Shown here one piece after another: positions 19,262-29,690 of a stretch of DNA of 64,000 nucleotides. Positions within the stretch are counted from its first letter, which is position 1; each line of letters starts with the position of its first letter. The DNA lies in contig NC_010575.1 of the NCBI RefSeq assembly GCF_000165395.2, forward strand, positions 419,001 through 483,000. The letters run 5' to 3'. The stretch comes from Babesia bovis T2Bo. Its lineage: Eukaryota; Apicomplexa; Aconoidasida; Piroplasmida; Babesiidae. Below the pieces are notes generated by a model that saw only the letters and a list, made by a program, of their open reading frames with translations, had not been told where the DNA came from and ran no database searches. Both the position numbers and the translations under genes were made by a program.

Positions 19262-22200
19262 ATGTTTGACAAGGATGGTACCGATCATTTTGGCAGTGCT
19301 GTCGATAACCTGTTGATGGAGGTTGATCTTGAGAACCGTGGTTGCCAGCTAGTGTCACCAACTCGCAGTATATCCTCTGACAATGACCAACTCAGTGTCT
19401 TGAGCAAGTTACGCACACTGCTGGAGGGCCAGAGCAGCTCGCCGAAGACCCCTGGTGTTATATCCAAAAGTCCTCGCCATGAAGGTAGCAGGGAGTTTGT
19501 TACACCTGAACTATCAGGTACGCTGTCACACCGACTGTACAGCAGGGATCTCGACCGCAACTCACCCGCCGCATCCCAAATGTCAGACAGCTCTGTGAAA
19601 TCCTCTGCCTTAAAAAAGAGTGAGCGTAATAACGTCCTCCGGCATGCCGAGGCAGTCATTGAATACCAGCGTGACAGGATAAATGCCCTGGAGGCAGCTG
19701 TTGCTAAATTCAACACTGCCTTGACCCAGACCACTGACATGTACAAGCAGGAGCTGCAGCGTCAGGTTGACGATAACTTGAACTTGCGCCAGGAGATGCA
19801 GAAGGTGGTAACCGAGTTTGAAGTGCTGTCCAAACGATACGAAATGGACATGGCAGAATCTGAGTCGCTTAAGAAACAGGTCAACTTTCTATCGCACGAC
19901 CTTTCAAAGCGCGAGTTGGAGTTATCCGAGGCGCAGGAGAAGCTAACCCAGCTTCCTATAGACAACAGCGATTTACGTGAGAAGAACCGGGTACTATCAA
20001 ATGAAATTGACCGTTTAAACCGTGAAATCAGTGGCTTGAGTCTATTGGATTCCAAGATAAATACTAGGAACTCCAGTGGAGAGGTGGCTGCTACCACTCA
20101 ATCCTGTGCAGCGCAGCACGAGCGTCTAAAGGCCAGTAGCAAGTGCATCGCCCAGCTGGAGAACGACCTGCAGTCATACAAGCGATTGACGGAATCCCAA
20201 AGCATGGATATCAAGCGGTTGAACCACCAACTGGAGAAGTTGCGTGGCAGTAGCAAGCCTAACGACTACATGGTATTGGCCCAAAAGCAAATGTTGCAAA
20301 TCAGGTCGATATTCATGCAGCTTGCTAAGCAAGCTAAGGAGCCGAAGCCCATTAGCAGGCAGCCTAGCATGGAGGAATCTATTGAAAACAGATCGTTGTA
20401 CGCTGCCTATGGCATGAGGTCATCCACTGAGTTGCGTGAGATGTATGAGAAGATCATGGATATGATGAATCGGAGTTCCTTCGGTAAATCGCGCTGTACC
20501 GACTGCTTCAGTCTATCCGTGGTTTACTCATGTAACGACATGGAAAATGAGATGCAGGTTGATATTGACGAGTCCATGTTAACCCTACGTCGCGATGACC
20601 AGGATTCAAGCTCAACGGAGGTCATCAAGATACCACTGCGATCTGTTGTTGGCGTCAAGAAAGCAGACGATTTGAATGAATTCTGTATCCACACAAACGA
20701 TATGAGCATCCATGTACTACGCGCGCCGAACCGTGATATATTCAATCGTCTGCACTATGCCCTGCAGTATGCCGGATTCGTTACTGAGCACACCAGGTTT
20801 TCCATATTTTCGCAGGCTGACCTAAGTTGGGTGCCTCCAGATTTCAGTTGGCCCAATGATATCGCAGCGGTGTCAGTTACTGAGTCCAGTCTATCAGCAG
20901 ACTGCCCTAGTGACCTCGAGGGAGTACGCCGTTACATCTCTGATGTCCACGTGATCACCGATCCCATGGAGCGGCTCTGCTTACTGGATCACAGTACTGG
21001 TTCCATTATCATGCTGGGACCGCAACTGTCGTCGGTACCCTTGGTGATGCCATCTATGTCCACATTTGCCATGCGTGTATGTGACGCCACGCACAAGGAT
21101 TGCAACTTCGTGGAGCACGTAGTGGCCCCAACGGCCACGTTGTTTAATGGAGGCCCTACTAACTTCTACTTCGTGCCCGCGCAGCACATATTCGCATTCA
21201 TCCCCGATAACCGCAGGGTTATATTCGTGAAGGGCATAGACTCGAGCAATGAAAAGCGGCTCTTGAGGATAGTGCAGAATACAAAGTACAGGGAATTCTC
21301 AGTTGCAGCGACTGCACCTGAGCATCATGATTCCATGGCATCGTCTATCGGGGCTCCGCAAGCTGAAGTAGCACCTGAAGGTGATGCAGGTCCAAGTGAA
21401 TTGATGCCTGCGGCATCCCAAGATCGTACTCGCAGCAAGGGTTATGAATTCGTGGATACAAAGCTAGTCCTCTACAATGGCCAGGACGACGAGATCATTA
21501 TCGACAATAAACTGGGTTACTACCGTGTTAACAAGGAAACTAACGACGTCTCGCTTTCGTCTGGGTCAGAGGAATTCTGTCTACTTAACTTCAGCACCGT
21601 TGAAGCACTGCAGAACTTCATCAACGAGTTGGAGTCACGTGGGTTCAAGCAACAGGAGAAGGAGGAGGTGCACTTTGAGGTATGCGTGGTCTCCAAGGAC
21701 CGCATACAGCTCTTTGTGGATACCACTAAGCCGCCGATAGTTACCTACCTCCGGCAGGATACTACCGTAACAATCCAGGAGGACAAGCGGTTTATCATCC
21801 TGGAACATACCAAGGATAAATCCATACGAATGGAACTGGATTGCACCAAGCCCAAGGAGTTCCGTAATTGGAAGTTTGCCCTCGGTTTCGCCGGATTCAT
21901 CAAGGGGCCGGCGAAACCCAAGAATGCCGATATGATGAAGCAGTATATATTCGCAGTGAAGTTGCAGAAGAACGACTCCAAGGAACGCCGGTCGTTCCAG
22001 GTATTACCAGATTCCATATTACTCTATGCCAACCCTACACAGGCTAATCCGCTGTTGACAATGAAGCGTAGTGAAATTCATGTCGAGTTAACTGAGGTAC
22101 ACCGGCGCTTGCGGGTATATGTTAACCGCAACTGCAAGACCGAGGAGCGATTTGATTTCATTATAACCATGATGTCGGATTACGAATTGGTGAAACAGGG

Positions 22201-22585
22201 TCTACATAAACATGGGTATATAAAGGATGTATCAAAGGAAAAGAATAAAGTCATCCAGTTACCGTTCGTCTATGCCAAGGCGGGTCTGATAGCTGTATTC
22301 AGGTCTAAATTCGATAAGGAGCCGCAATTGGAGCTGGAGCGGTTGAATTATACCGCGGAAGTATCTAATATGTGTATTAAATTCATATCTAAAATGGACA
22401 TCAAGAAAGTGATAAAGATAGATTTCAAGAAGGAATTCAATTTCAAACGTTGGATCATGGCACTGAAAGTAGCTGGATACCTGCCACTAACCTCAGAGGT
22501 TGTACCAGTGCTATACATGCCAACTATTATGTATGGCCACGTTTGCCCGGAGATACCGATGTTACTAAAGGGCCATTTGAAATGA
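19262..22585 (+). CDS. Coiled-coil protein with multiple PH-like repeats
   Basis: A single-exon protein of 1107 residues. Residues 1-120 are Ser-rich. Residues 120-340 form a coiled coil (HAEAVIEYQRDRINALEAAV onwards). From about residue 420 to the end there are at least four, perhaps six, units of roughly 85-100 residues with the pattern of a pleckstrin-homology fold: beta strands, then a closing helix. The closing helices are alike: FNRLHYALQYAGF, FRNWKFALGFAGF, FKRWIMALKVAGY, with weaker LQNFINELESRGF and YELVKQGLHKHGY. PH folds bind phosphoinositides or proteins. A cytoskeletal or membrane-adaptor role is inferred; no exact family was recognised. Confidence 0.65.
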   Translation: MFDKDGTDHFGSAVDNLLMEVDLENRGCQLVSPTRSISSDNDQLSVLSKLRTLLEGQSSSPKTPGVISKSPRHEGSREFVTPELSGTLSHRLYSRDLDRNSPAASQMSDSSVKSSALKKSERNNVLRHAEAVIEYQRDRINALEAAVAKFNTALTQTTDMYKQELQRQVDDNLNLRQEMQKVVTEFEVLSKRYEMDMAESESLKKQVNFLSHDLSKRELELSEAQEKLTQLPIDNSDLREKNRVLSNEIDRLNREISGLSLLDSKINTRNSSGEVAATTQSCAAQHERLKASSKCIAQLENDLQSYKRLTESQSMDIKRLNHQLEKLRGSSKPNDYMVLAQKQMLQIRSIFMQLAKQAKEPKPISRQPSMEESIENRSLYAAYGMRSSTELREMYEKIMDMMNRSSFGKSRCTDCFSLSVVYSCNDMENEMQVDIDESMLTLRRDDQDSSSTEVIKIPLRSVVGVKKADDLNEFCIHTNDMSIHVLRAPNRDIFNRLHYALQYAGFVTEHTRFSIFSQADLSWVPPDFSWPNDIAAVSVTESSLSADCPSDLEGVRRYISDVHVITDPMERLCLLDHSTGSIIMLGPQLSSVPLVMPSMSTFAMRVCDATHKDCNFVEHVVAPTATLFNGGPTNFYFVPAQHIFAFIPDNRRVIFVKGIDSSNEKRLLRIVQNTKYREFSVAATAPEHHDSMASSIGAPQAEVAPEGDAGPSELMPAASQDRTRSKGYEFVDTKLVLYNGQDDEIIIDNKLGYYRVNKETNDVSLSSGSEEFCLLNFSTVEALQNFINELESRGFKQQEKEEVHFEVCVVSKDRIQLFVDTTKPPIVTYLRQDTTVTIQEDKRFIILEHTKDKSIRMELDCTKPKEFRNWKFALGFAGFIKGPAKPKNADMMKQYIFAVKLQKNDSKERRSFQVLPDSILLYANPTQANPLLTMKRSEIHVELTEVHRRLRVYVNRNCKTEERFDFIITMMSDYELVKQGLHKHGYIKDVSKEKNKVIQLPFVYAKAGLIAVFRSKFDKEPQLELERLNYTAEVSNMCIKFISKMDIKKVIKIDFKKEFNFKRWIMALKVAGYLPLTSEVVPVLYMPTIMYGHVCPEIPMLLKGHLK

Positions 22586-22760
22586 AAAGTCCCTATAATT
22601 AACATTGAATGTGTTGTATTACTATATACATTGGGGTACTATAATGGTAACAGTGTTATTATGTCTATGTTGACTAAACTAATTAGCCTTCCATACACAC
22701 TGGGCACATATCGGGTCTGACCAAAGCCGTGATGTAACTGGTATGTCTAATTTTTAGAAC

Positions 22761-23126
22761 ATGGATAACGAAGAAGTTCCGATTAAAAGTAGGTTTGTGG
22801 TAGTCCTGCTGCATTATAAACAGCTATTGGCGGATGGGTGATAATTGTCACCGGGGTACACCCCGAAGCCCAGGAGGAAGATATTCGTGACGCCTTCGAG
22901 GGCTTTGGCCAAATTACAAGTATACACCTAAACATGGACCGACGTAGCGGATATGCTAAGGGCTACGCCTTTATAGAGTTCAGTGAACAACAGGAGGCGC
23001 GCAGCGCCATTACAGGTGAGTACCATTAAAGCAATACATAGAACTACAGAAATGAATGGACACCAAATATTAGGCCAAGAGGTGGCCGTGGCATGGGCAT
23101 TCAAGGATGTGGGCTCCAATCAGTGA
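22761..23126 (+). CDS. Exon junction complex protein Y14 (RBM8A)
   Basis: Three exons, 22761-22788, 22824-23015 and 23050-23126 (introns 35 and 34 nt), encode 98 residues, essentially one RRM. The order of motifs matches Y14: GWVIIVTGVHPEAQEEDIRD, then FGQITSIHLNMDRRSGYAKG, YAFIEFSEQQEARSAI and NGHQILGQEVAVAWAF. The DRR-x-GY-x-KGY signature is highly specific to Y14. Y14 pairs with Mago in the exon junction complex, deposited on spliced mRNA in the nucleus. The long N-terminal and RS-rich C-terminal tails of animal Y14 are missing, leaving a minimal version. Confidence 0.88.
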
Positions 23127-23581
23127 AGTACATTATAGCGCAATATCGCAATATCTAGGTGGATGTAACATATATATTCCTATGCTTACATAGCGCTAAG
23201 TACTGAAAGGACATATTTGCCAACACTAATATCGCTTTATTTATTTTTAGTGTTCATTTAGAGAAGACACTGCTGCAGTATGTAGCTACAATCTATTCTC
23301 TACGGTGTTATGGAGTAGTTTTTCCTAGGTGGATATACACCGAATAACTACATAGAACTATTTTGTCAATCCTAGCTTAAAAGTAACTACATGTGTGAAT
23401 CATGTTAGCCACCGGGTTGTGGTGGCGTGACTATGGAAGGTCAACGGTTTATATTACACAAATTCAATTCAAAGGCCACATCCACTGCAATATTGACTCA
23501 TATATTATGCAGGTTAAAGGTGTAGGTTCATATTGATCAACTGGCGGGGTAGCCATATGTTTGTTCACTCTGTGCCTAGTA
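23127..23581. other. Intergenic spacer upstream of SPT6
   Basis: This holds the Y14 3' UTR and the SPT6 promoter. It is AT-rich with short T-runs. Nothing else is recognised. An antisense open frame reading through the acidic start of SPT6 is a shadow of Asp/Glu/Ser codons. Confidence 0.5.
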
Positions 23582-26500
23582 ATGGCGGACCCTGTGGAGA
23601 AGGATCCCGAGTTACTTCGGCAAAAGCGCGGGAGGTCGATTTCCCCGAGTAACGCTGAACGCGCCCAGCGGTTCGACGCCCTAAAAGCCGCCTTCAAGTC
23701 CAGGGATCCTGATGCCTTAACGAAGGCACAACGGAAAGGCCAAGGTGAACGTTCACCCCGAGCCAAGTATTTAGATACCATGGCCGAAGAGAGTGAAGAT
23801 GATGGTTTACCACCTGGTGATAAGGAATCTGATTCCGAAGAGGATGATGAGCCTGAAATTGGTTTTGAAATACCAGACGAGATGAAAGGATTCATCGTCG
23901 ATAAGGTGGACGACGACGAGGTGTCGGAGGAATCAGATGCTTCCGATGTGGAGTACGAGCCGAATGTCTTGGATGATGATGATCTAGCGCTTATAGCGGA
24001 AAACATGGGTGCTAATAGAAGTAACGAGGACGACGAGGATAACCGGAAGCAGTTGCGTCGACTCAAGAAGGGGTCGTCGTCCACTAAGGACCAAGAGGAT
24101 TTTGATAACTGGCTTGAAGATGAATATGGCGATCAAGGCGATTTGGATTTATCGGATAACTGGGCTACAGTTGCTGAGTGCTTCGGGGATGTCAGTTTGG
24201 TGGTACAAATACTGAAGAATGAACGCTCTAGCGTCAGTAAGGTGGAAGAGGATGCGGGCTCAGACTATGAGAATGAGGACCCCGAAGTACCATCCCAGGA
24301 AGTAACCCTGGAAAACCTGATAGACCCCGATGAACTTGCCATGGAGTACATGACAAAGGATGATGAGGGTATCCGGGAGATTGACGAGCCCGAACGGCTT
24401 TATTTACGGTACATTAACAGGCCAAGAAAAACTGAACCTGAAGATTTACGTGATGAATCACAATGGATGAAGCGTAGATTATTGGCTGAATTCCCGGATG
24501 ATCTGTCTCCGGATCGTATTGCTGGTGCCTATAAGGATGCATTCCATGGTACCTATCCGGTGTCCGATATATCGCCAGAGGATGATACCAGAGAGAAGTG
24601 TGAGATGGTGTTGCACTGGCTACTGAATGAACGTTGGGAAGTCCCTTTTATACTGTATCATAAACGACACCTAATATGCCCACCCTTAAGTGACGAGATG
24701 GTGTGGCGAATATACCACCTTGATGCGGAATGGATCAAGTTGAAAACGCTGTCGGACACCATCAAGGACTCGATTGACAGAATAGGTTACGAGCTTCTGC
24801 CAAATGATGTCCTCTACTACTCGCTACACTTCAATAGTATGGATGATCTCAATGACGTCAACTCACACTTGAGGTATCACCATCGCAAAGCCTTGTATGT
24901 AGAGTCCGATGAGGACGAACCTGTTGACAACACCCCCGTGCCGCAGCATGATGTCGATTCCACGAATCCAGAAGATGAAATAGAGGACGACATTGATGAA
25001 GACGATGTATTTGGTGACTTTACCTTTGGTACCGCCATCCTAGAGACCATGGACAACCCGGAGCATCACAAGTCGCCTAATACTGACATTGACTCGCCAC
25101 TGTCAGTTACCAATTCGCCATTTGAGAATGTTGATCTAGACGAATCACTCGATACCCCAAAACCACAGATACTGCCACCGAGGTACGATATTGAGGATAC
25201 CCATGAATCGCCGAAGTCGTCCTCTGGAAGTGATGTGGATACCGACATGGATGTAGAGGCTAATCCAGTTACTGGAAATGAGCATAACGAACTCATAGAA
25301 ATGGATGAGTCTGAATTAAAAGACGACGAATTGGATGAATACCTAGATGACCAAAAAATAGATGAAGTAACTGGTGATATGGAGGCACTTGAAGTGCAAC
25401 CAAAGAAGCAAACACGTAGTACCAAGAAGAGGTCTGTTGACATGCATCTATTGGATACAATAGAGAAGCATGGGTTCCACGAGCATTGGCAGGGCTACAT
25501 ACCAGATGCACAGCAGTTTGCCAGTATACTTGAATCGTGTATAGTCCTAGGGTCCCATGATTTGCGTGTACAACCGGATAAAGTACGCGAGCAGTGGAAT
25601 GCCATGGGTGCTGTGGGTATGCTAGACGCACCCTCGATTATAGAAGGCAGTGAGGACCAGCAGGTGGAGGATATGTGTGCCCAGTATTGCAAACCGCCGT
25701 ACAACGGTGGTAAACGGCTGTATATCGCACTGGTTAACTACCACACCAAGCTACTGGCTAATAACATAACAGTCCGCAGGCTTCTGCGGGAGTACTATCG
25801 GAAATACTGCTGCATCACCTCGACGACAACACCGAAAGGTGAAGCTGACGTCGATGTAGCGGATCCTACGTGGATACACCGTAGGCTCTATCGGTTCCCG
25901 TTACGCGAATTGATGACATACCGCCAGGTGCACTATGCATACCCAAAGGATGGCGGCAGTCGAGATGACCGCCGCCAGTTTCTTGACGAACGACGTAAAG
26001 ACACTGAGCTGCCCGAGATGTATCTACGATTAATGCAGCTAGAGAAGGAGGGTGTGATTAAATGCACTATACATCCGTTATGCGCAAATGAGGTGCCACC
26101 ATGGCAAGCTGATGATTTTTCAGATAGGTTTGCAGATTGGTACGAGCGGTATAAAGTGGTTACCTACAGCGGTAACCCAATGGTCAATGAAAGCTATAGA
26201 GCACGCATGGGCGAGCAGAAGTCGATACTGGAAAAAGAAGAAATGCTACTTAAGGACTCCGAGGAACGTGATAAGCACTGGAGGCGTAATCTAGTTGACC
26301 AACTTGCAATCGCATACTGCCCTAGTAATGTACCAACATATAGTATATGGAGACATATACAGAGGGATATACTAGGGAGGCTCCTGAACGTGGAGCTAAT
26401 ACCCAAATTTAGAATGGAAATTCGTGATGAGCTCCAGCGAAATGCACAAACATGGGTACTGTTGCACAGCCAGCGTATGCTGCAGTATAAATTAGATATT

Positions 26501-28750
26501 GCCCCTGGCAATAGAGATAATATATTGACCATGGCCGTGGAAGAACCTGGTAACGTCGTCCACGCAGTGGTTGTCAACGAGTTTGGTGAGCACAAGGATT
26601 ACAAAAGGTTGCATAACCTTGTTGGGAACCAGGTGTCAACGCGTAACTGCACGCCTTCTAATCCGCTATTTAAAGAGATCATGGTTGATATAGATCTCGT
26701 TATTGACTTGATCAATACGTACCGAGTATCTGAGGCGCTAATTGGCATGGCAAACACGGCCGGCATGTTACTGTACCATAGACTGTCTGTATACATGTTA
26801 CCACATATCAATGGGACCCTGCATCTCAAAAAGGTTGATATCGAGGTACCACGCCTACGGCGCGGGATGATAAAGGATGGAAGTTACCTAGATCTATGTG
26901 TGTCCATGGGCCGGTTCTACATGGACCCAGTTTCGGAAACGATTAACCTATGGAACAACAAGGGGAATAATCTGTTGCTTAAACTTAGCCTACACCCACT
27001 GCAACACCTAATCAGCCAGGAGAAGCTCCAGGAGTACTTAGAAGCCACACTGATCCAAGTAGTATGTGACTGCGGTGTGGATATTAATCGCATTAGGACG
27101 TCCAAACACATGGAGGCCACTTTGCAGTTTGTTGCTGGACTCGGCCCCAGGAAGGCCATTGATGTCCTGCGGCAGTTGAAGATTGCCACTATCGGGACCA
27201 GAGGCCAGCTGCGTAGCGGTAATGCGTCGCTACGTGGCCTGGGTGATCTTGTATTCTATAATTGCGCCTCCTTTATACGGATTAACCAGAATGAAGCCAT
27301 GGATATATTGGATACAACTAGGTTGCACCCAGCAGAGTGCTACTACACAGCAGAGAAGCTCTGCACCGATTCAGTGGATGATGAACTCAACGGTGAAGAG
27401 GCAATACAGGAGATTTTTAACCATCCAGATAAATTAGATGACCTAGATCTCGAGGCATATAGTGGCCTTCTACTAGAGAAGCGTAATATGCCACGCATGC
27501 TGCCGTATCTGCTATTCGTTAAGCGCGAGCTGCAGGCGCCGTTCCGGGATTATAGAGCTACGCTACAGGATCTCAAGAGGGACCAGGAGTTTTGCCTGGC
27601 ACTGCAGATTGAGCCCAGGCTACTCCGTAAGGGCTCACATGTGATGTGCCGCCTGGATGAGGTGTTCGAAACGAGTATACGCGCAACAGTGCTGCCATTT
27701 GACCTCAAGGCCACCGTGGCGGACTACCGCAGCTTCAGTGATGATGTGTATCGCATGTCAAAGGACCAAAATCGCAGTATACAGCTACGGGGTACCACTA
27801 TTAGCGCACGTGTAGTGGCAGTGGATTACCATCCCAATTATGACCATGGGCATTGCAGGTACAGTGTGGAGGTAGTACTAACGGGGCAGCAGAGGAGGTA
27901 TCTCCTACTGGATCTGTTTGACGATATTAAACAGGAACTTGGTATTAAAGAGGATTATTTATCGCCCCTGGTCCAGTTTGATGTGAATCACTCCAAGAAG
28001 CCTATGCTGAATGAGTATACCGAGAAACATAAAATACACTACAGACGTGTTATTAGGCACCCAAGCTACCGCATGTGGCCGTTAAACAAGATTGTGGCGT
28101 TCCTGAAGCAGCCTGAAATAGCGATTGGGGAGTGCTGTATATGCCCTATGAGTGAATGGGATCGACTGAACCTAGTTATTAAAACGTGCGCGGACCCCTT
28201 TAACTGCGCAACATTCGTTATATACGAGCGGAACCAGCGTGTACCCGGGGAACTAGGGAAAGAATTGATCCTACTTAACCAGAAGTACGGCTCAATCGAT
28301 CAAATCATAGCGCAATTCTGCGAGACCTTGAAGCTAAATCTAGAGGAAATATACATGCACCCAAAGTATAAACATACAACGGATATAGCAAAGGCGGAGC
28401 GTGATTTAATACAGGAAAGTGCCATGCGCCCCGATGGAATTGCTTGGGCTATACTGCCACCTAATCCAATGCATCAAAAGGGATCACAGCAAAGATACCA
28501 TCCACTGAAGTTTACTTTACTGGTACTACCACCAGGTATGGAGTTGAACCACAATGGACGTAGTTTACAAGATTCGATTTACGTAGACCACCGTAGCTTC
28601 AAGTTATGGACGCACCATGAAAGGTCACTCTCAGCACTAATCAAATGGTGGAAACAAGTAGGATACTGGAGTAGAAATCGGCAGCGTGAGCTATATAACC
28701 AAGAAAAGGCAGCTATGATGCGTAAAGGACATGGCGATAACCATTATTAA
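23582..28750 (+). CDS. Transcription elongation factor SPT6
   Basis: A 1722-residue protein in one exon. Layout matches SPT6: an acidic N-terminal third with Asp/Glu runs (residues 60-330 and 440-610), a helix-rich core with the DLLNERWEVPFILYH-type motif (here LLNERWEVPFILYHKRHL near residue 350), a YqgF-like nuclease-fold segment near residue 980 (GNVVHAVVVNEFGEH), a helix-hairpin-helix (GLGPRKAIDVLRQL near 1185), an S1-like part, then an SH2 domain from about residue 1485 (RRVIRHPSYRMWPLNKIVAF). SPT6 is a histone chaperone that travels with RNA polymerase II, using its tandem SH2 on the phosphorylated linker. The first in-frame ATG (MADPVEKDP) is used. Confidence 0.92.
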   Translation: MADPVEKDPELLRQKRGRSISPSNAERAQRFDALKAAFKSRDPDALTKAQRKGQGERSPRAKYLDTMAEESEDDGLPPGDKESDSEEDDEPEIGFEIPDEMKGFIVDKVDDDEVSEESDASDVEYEPNVLDDDDLALIAENMGANRSNEDDEDNRKQLRRLKKGSSSTKDQEDFDNWLEDEYGDQGDLDLSDNWATVAECFGDVSLVVQILKNERSSVSKVEEDAGSDYENEDPEVPSQEVTLENLIDPDELAMEYMTKDDEGIREIDEPERLYLRYINRPRKTEPEDLRDESQWMKRRLLAEFPDDLSPDRIAGAYKDAFHGTYPVSDISPEDDTREKCEMVLHWLLNERWEVPFILYHKRHLICPPLSDEMVWRIYHLDAEWIKLKTLSDTIKDSIDRIGYELLPNDVLYYSLHFNSMDDLNDVNSHLRYHHRKALYVESDEDEPVDNTPVPQHDVDSTNPEDEIEDDIDEDDVFGDFTFGTAILETMDNPEHHKSPNTDIDSPLSVTNSPFENVDLDESLDTPKPQILPPRYDIEDTHESPKSSSGSDVDTDMDVEANPVTGNEHNELIEMDESELKDDELDEYLDDQKIDEVTGDMEALEVQPKKQTRSTKKRSVDMHLLDTIEKHGFHEHWQGYIPDAQQFASILESCIVLGSHDLRVQPDKVREQWNAMGAVGMLDAPSIIEGSEDQQVEDMCAQYCKPPYNGGKRLYIALVNYHTKLLANNITVRRLLREYYRKYCCITSTTTPKGEADVDVADPTWIHRRLYRFPLRELMTYRQVHYAYPKDGGSRDDRRQFLDERRKDTELPEMYLRLMQLEKEGVIKCTIHPLCANEVPPWQADDFSDRFADWYERYKVVTYSGNPMVNESYRARMGEQKSILEKEEMLLKDSEERDKHWRRNLVDQLAIAYCPSNVPTYSIWRHIQRDILGRLLNVELIPKFRMEIRDELQRNAQTWVLLHSQRMLQYKLDIAPGNRDNILTMAVEEPGNVVHAVVVNEFGEHKDYKRLHNLVGNQVSTRNCTPSNPLFKEIMVDIDLVIDLINTYRVSEALIGMANTAGMLLYHRLSVYMLPHINGTLHLKKVDIEVPRLRRGMIKDGSYLDLCVSMGRFYMDPVSETINLWNNKGNNLLLKLSLHPLQHLISQEKLQEYLEATLIQVVCDCGVDINRIRTSKHMEATLQFVAGLGPRKAIDVLRQLKIATIGTRGQLRSGNASLRGLGDLVFYNCASFIRINQNEAMDILDTTRLHPAECYYTAEKLCTDSVDDELNGEEAIQEIFNHPDKLDDLDLEAYSGLLLEKRNMPRMLPYLLFVKRELQAPFRDYRATLQDLKRDQEFCLALQIEPRLLRKGSHVMCRLDEVFETSIRATVLPFDLKATVADYRSFSDDVYRMSKDQNRSIQLRGTTISARVVAVDYHPNYDHGHCRYSVEVVLTGQQRRYLLLDLFDDIKQELGIKEDYLSPLVQFDVNHSKKPMLNEYTEKHKIHYRRVIRHPSYRMWPLNKIVAFLKQPEIAIGECCICPMSEWDRLNLVIKTCADPFNCATFVIYERNQRVPGELGKELILLNQKYGSIDQIIAQFCETLKLNLEEIYMHPKYKHTTDIAKAERDLIQESAMRPDGIAWAILPPNPMHQKGSQQRYHPLKFTLLVLPPGMELNHNGRSLQDSIYVDHRSFKLWTHHERSLSALIKWWKQVGYWSRNRQRELYNQEKAAMMRKGHGDNHY

Positions 28751-28979
28751 GGATGTAGTAATAATCTGTATGGCATGCTACATGAGTATATAGATCCAAG
28801 GTAGCATAGACACTTGATAATATATTAAGACATTTTCTATAGCTATAATAATCAACATGGTGATCTGACACATGGTTAATGTGGGTCAGCTGGTAGGTAG
28901 GGCACGTCACCAGTGGAACTATCAATCACAGTATATGTATACAGTATAATAAAAGTACATTTTATATTATACTTATATA

Positions 28980-29543
28980 ATGTTTCACATTGGGGCTTTC
29001 GGCGCGGCCGCGTCGCTTCGTGCCGCCGTGTCCCGAGTGGCGCCTTCACTAGGTCAGTGTAGGCCTAAAATAGGTGTGCGCAGTATATCTACCAATGCCG
29101 TTAGCGGACGTGATGCAGTATCTGGGTCTGATGCCGGCGCCGTCAAGCTTTACGCGCCGTATGTAATCAAGGAAGTAAAACCACCTCAAGGTGGAAGTCC
29201 AATATACTGGAGCGCGCGTAGGAAACTATTCAGAGTAAAGACTAAAATCATGCTTTACACACGACAACTGAGATGGAACATATGCTACATGCGTATGGCA
29301 TTTGCCGGAGTACCGAAGCATTCGTATGACCCGAAGATTAACCAATGGGTCACTATCATGGACAACGAAGAATGGGGAGGTATTGGAGGCAGACTCTGGG
29401 TTGATATATCGAATTATATCATGTTTAACTTCCTATTGGCTTTCATACTATATGCCTCGGTATACCGACTTATCGTAAACAACAAGCACAACGTCTTTGC
29501 CAAGTGGGCACGCGCCGAAGAGGAAGACGGTGATGACGAATAG
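28980..29543 (+). CDS. Mitochondrial membrane protein of 187 aa, unrecognised
   Basis: A single exon. The N-terminus (residues 1-45, AAASLRAAVSRVAPSLGQ...) is Ala/Arg/Ser-rich without acidic residues, a typical mitochondrial presequence. Residues 70-120 are basic and Trp/Tyr-rich (YWSARRKLFRVKTKIMLYTR). One clear transmembrane helix lies near residues 148-168 (YIMFNFLLAFILYASVYRLI), and the C-terminus is acidic (AEEEDGDDE). This is the layout of accessory subunits of respiratory complexes or ATP synthase, many of which are lineage-specific in apicomplexans. I cannot name the complex. It sits 230 bp after SPT6. Confidence 0.6.
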   Translation: MFHIGAFGAAASLRAAVSRVAPSLGQCRPKIGVRSISTNAVSGRDAVSGSDAGAVKLYAPYVIKEVKPPQGGSPIYWSARRKLFRVKTKIMLYTRQLRWNICYMRMAFAGVPKHSYDPKINQWVTIMDNEEWGGIGGRLWVDISNYIMFNFLLAFILYASVYRLIVNNKHNVFAKWARAEEEDGDDE

Positions 29544-29690
29544 ATCATCTAGGTACTAAAAAACATCTGTAAAATTAATATTGTAGTCCCCCATGATTGC
29601 TTCCATGTCCATCCCTGGATAGTCCCTATACATAGATGCACATTCTCACTTTTATGAACGCATATACTGTAGATTATATTTTAAAGTGCC

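Noticed and set aside
23464..24084. Antisense frame of 206 residues, Ser-rich, over the start of SPT6.
   Set aside because: It mirrors the Asp/Glu-rich codons of SPT6; serine runs on the opposite strand are an expected artefact.
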